Positions 5,301-5,396 of a stretch of 5,396 nucleotides of DNA are shown piece after piece (within the stretch, counting starts at the first letter, position 1; the number at the start of each line of letters is the position of its first letter). Source of the stretch: an uncultured Eubacteriales bacterium. Lineage in GTDB: Bacteria; Bacillota; Clostridia; Oscillospirales; Oscillospiraceae. Under the pieces are notes generated by a model. That model did not search any database. It was not told where the DNA came from and worked only from the letters and a program-made list of their open reading frames with translations. Location: contig CABVBV010000141.1 in assembly GCA_902496595.1 (NCBI GenBank), positions 1 to 5,396 of the forward strand. Direction: 5' to 3'. A program made the position numbers and the translations under genes.

Positions 5301-5396
5301 TTACTCTATCGCTTCAAGCGCCGCCTTGAGTGCGTCGCGCTTCTCCTGGGGTATCTTCTTCTGGCTGTCGAGCACCACGCCCACGGGCTTGCCCTT
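5301..5396 (-). CDS. Partial CDS: C-terminal 31 residues of an unidentified protein
   Basis: The minus strand is open from the window edge to a TAA at 5303-5301. It reads KGKPVGVVLDSQKKI, then a charged helix ending in ALKAALEAIE. Codon use matches the neighbouring genes: GC-ending codons with ATA for isoleucine. GKPVGVVLDS looks like the end of a beta-strand region, followed by an amphipathic helix. The family cannot be named from so little. It is followed after 21 bases by the 71-residue gene, whose ribosome binding site lies in the gap, so the two are probably in one operon. The endings of the two proteins (ALEAIE and ALEAL) are similar, but this is too short to mean common origin. Confidence 0.7.
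   Translation of the reverse strand, partial: KGKPVGVVLDSQKKIPQEKRDALKAALEAIE

Overview
The window is GC-rich bacterial DNA with tightly packed genes, AGGAGG-type ribosome binding sites, a TTG start, sigma-A-like promoters and short intrinsic terminators. Unlike most GC-rich genomes it still uses ATA isoleucine codons often. Together with a clostridial-looking cell-wall gene pair and an oligo-1,6-glucosidase-type enzyme, this points to a high-GC member of the Firmicutes, probably a gut clostridium. That is inference; no rRNA or other phylogenetic marker is present.

Left edge (1-157): the first codons of a divergent minus-strand gene with a membrane or secretion N-terminus, then a compact divergent promoter region. 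Two near-consensus promoters lie back to back and their -35 hexamers overlap by five bases (94-100). The minus-strand promoter predicts transcription starting on the A of the start codon, so that mRNA may be leaderless.

Cell-wall operon (158-3192, plus): an FHA domain fused to a SEDS (FtsW/RodA/SpoVE) glycan polymerase, followed through a 4-base ATGA overlap by a short PbpA-like class B penicillin-binding protein. The two should form a polymerase-transpeptidase pair for septal or side-wall peptidoglycan, with the FHA domain able to link it to Ser/Thr phosphorylation. A bidirectional terminator (3210-3255) closes this operon and the convergent gene.

Sugar gene (3281-4948, minus): a cytoplasmic GH13 alpha-glucosidase of the oligo-1,6-glucosidase group with all three catalytic acids, translated from 4948. 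Its own promoter candidate lies just upstream.

Right edge (5003-5396, minus): a terminator, a 71-residue protein of unknown function, and the last 31 codons of another gene 21 bases upstream of it, probably in one transcript ending at the terminator.

I saw no RNA genes, CRISPR array, insertion sequence or large repeat. No clearly new system stands out. The most interesting points are the FHA-SEDS/PBP pair with altered motifs, the overlapping divergent promoters with a possible leaderless gene, and the unexplained 71-residue protein.
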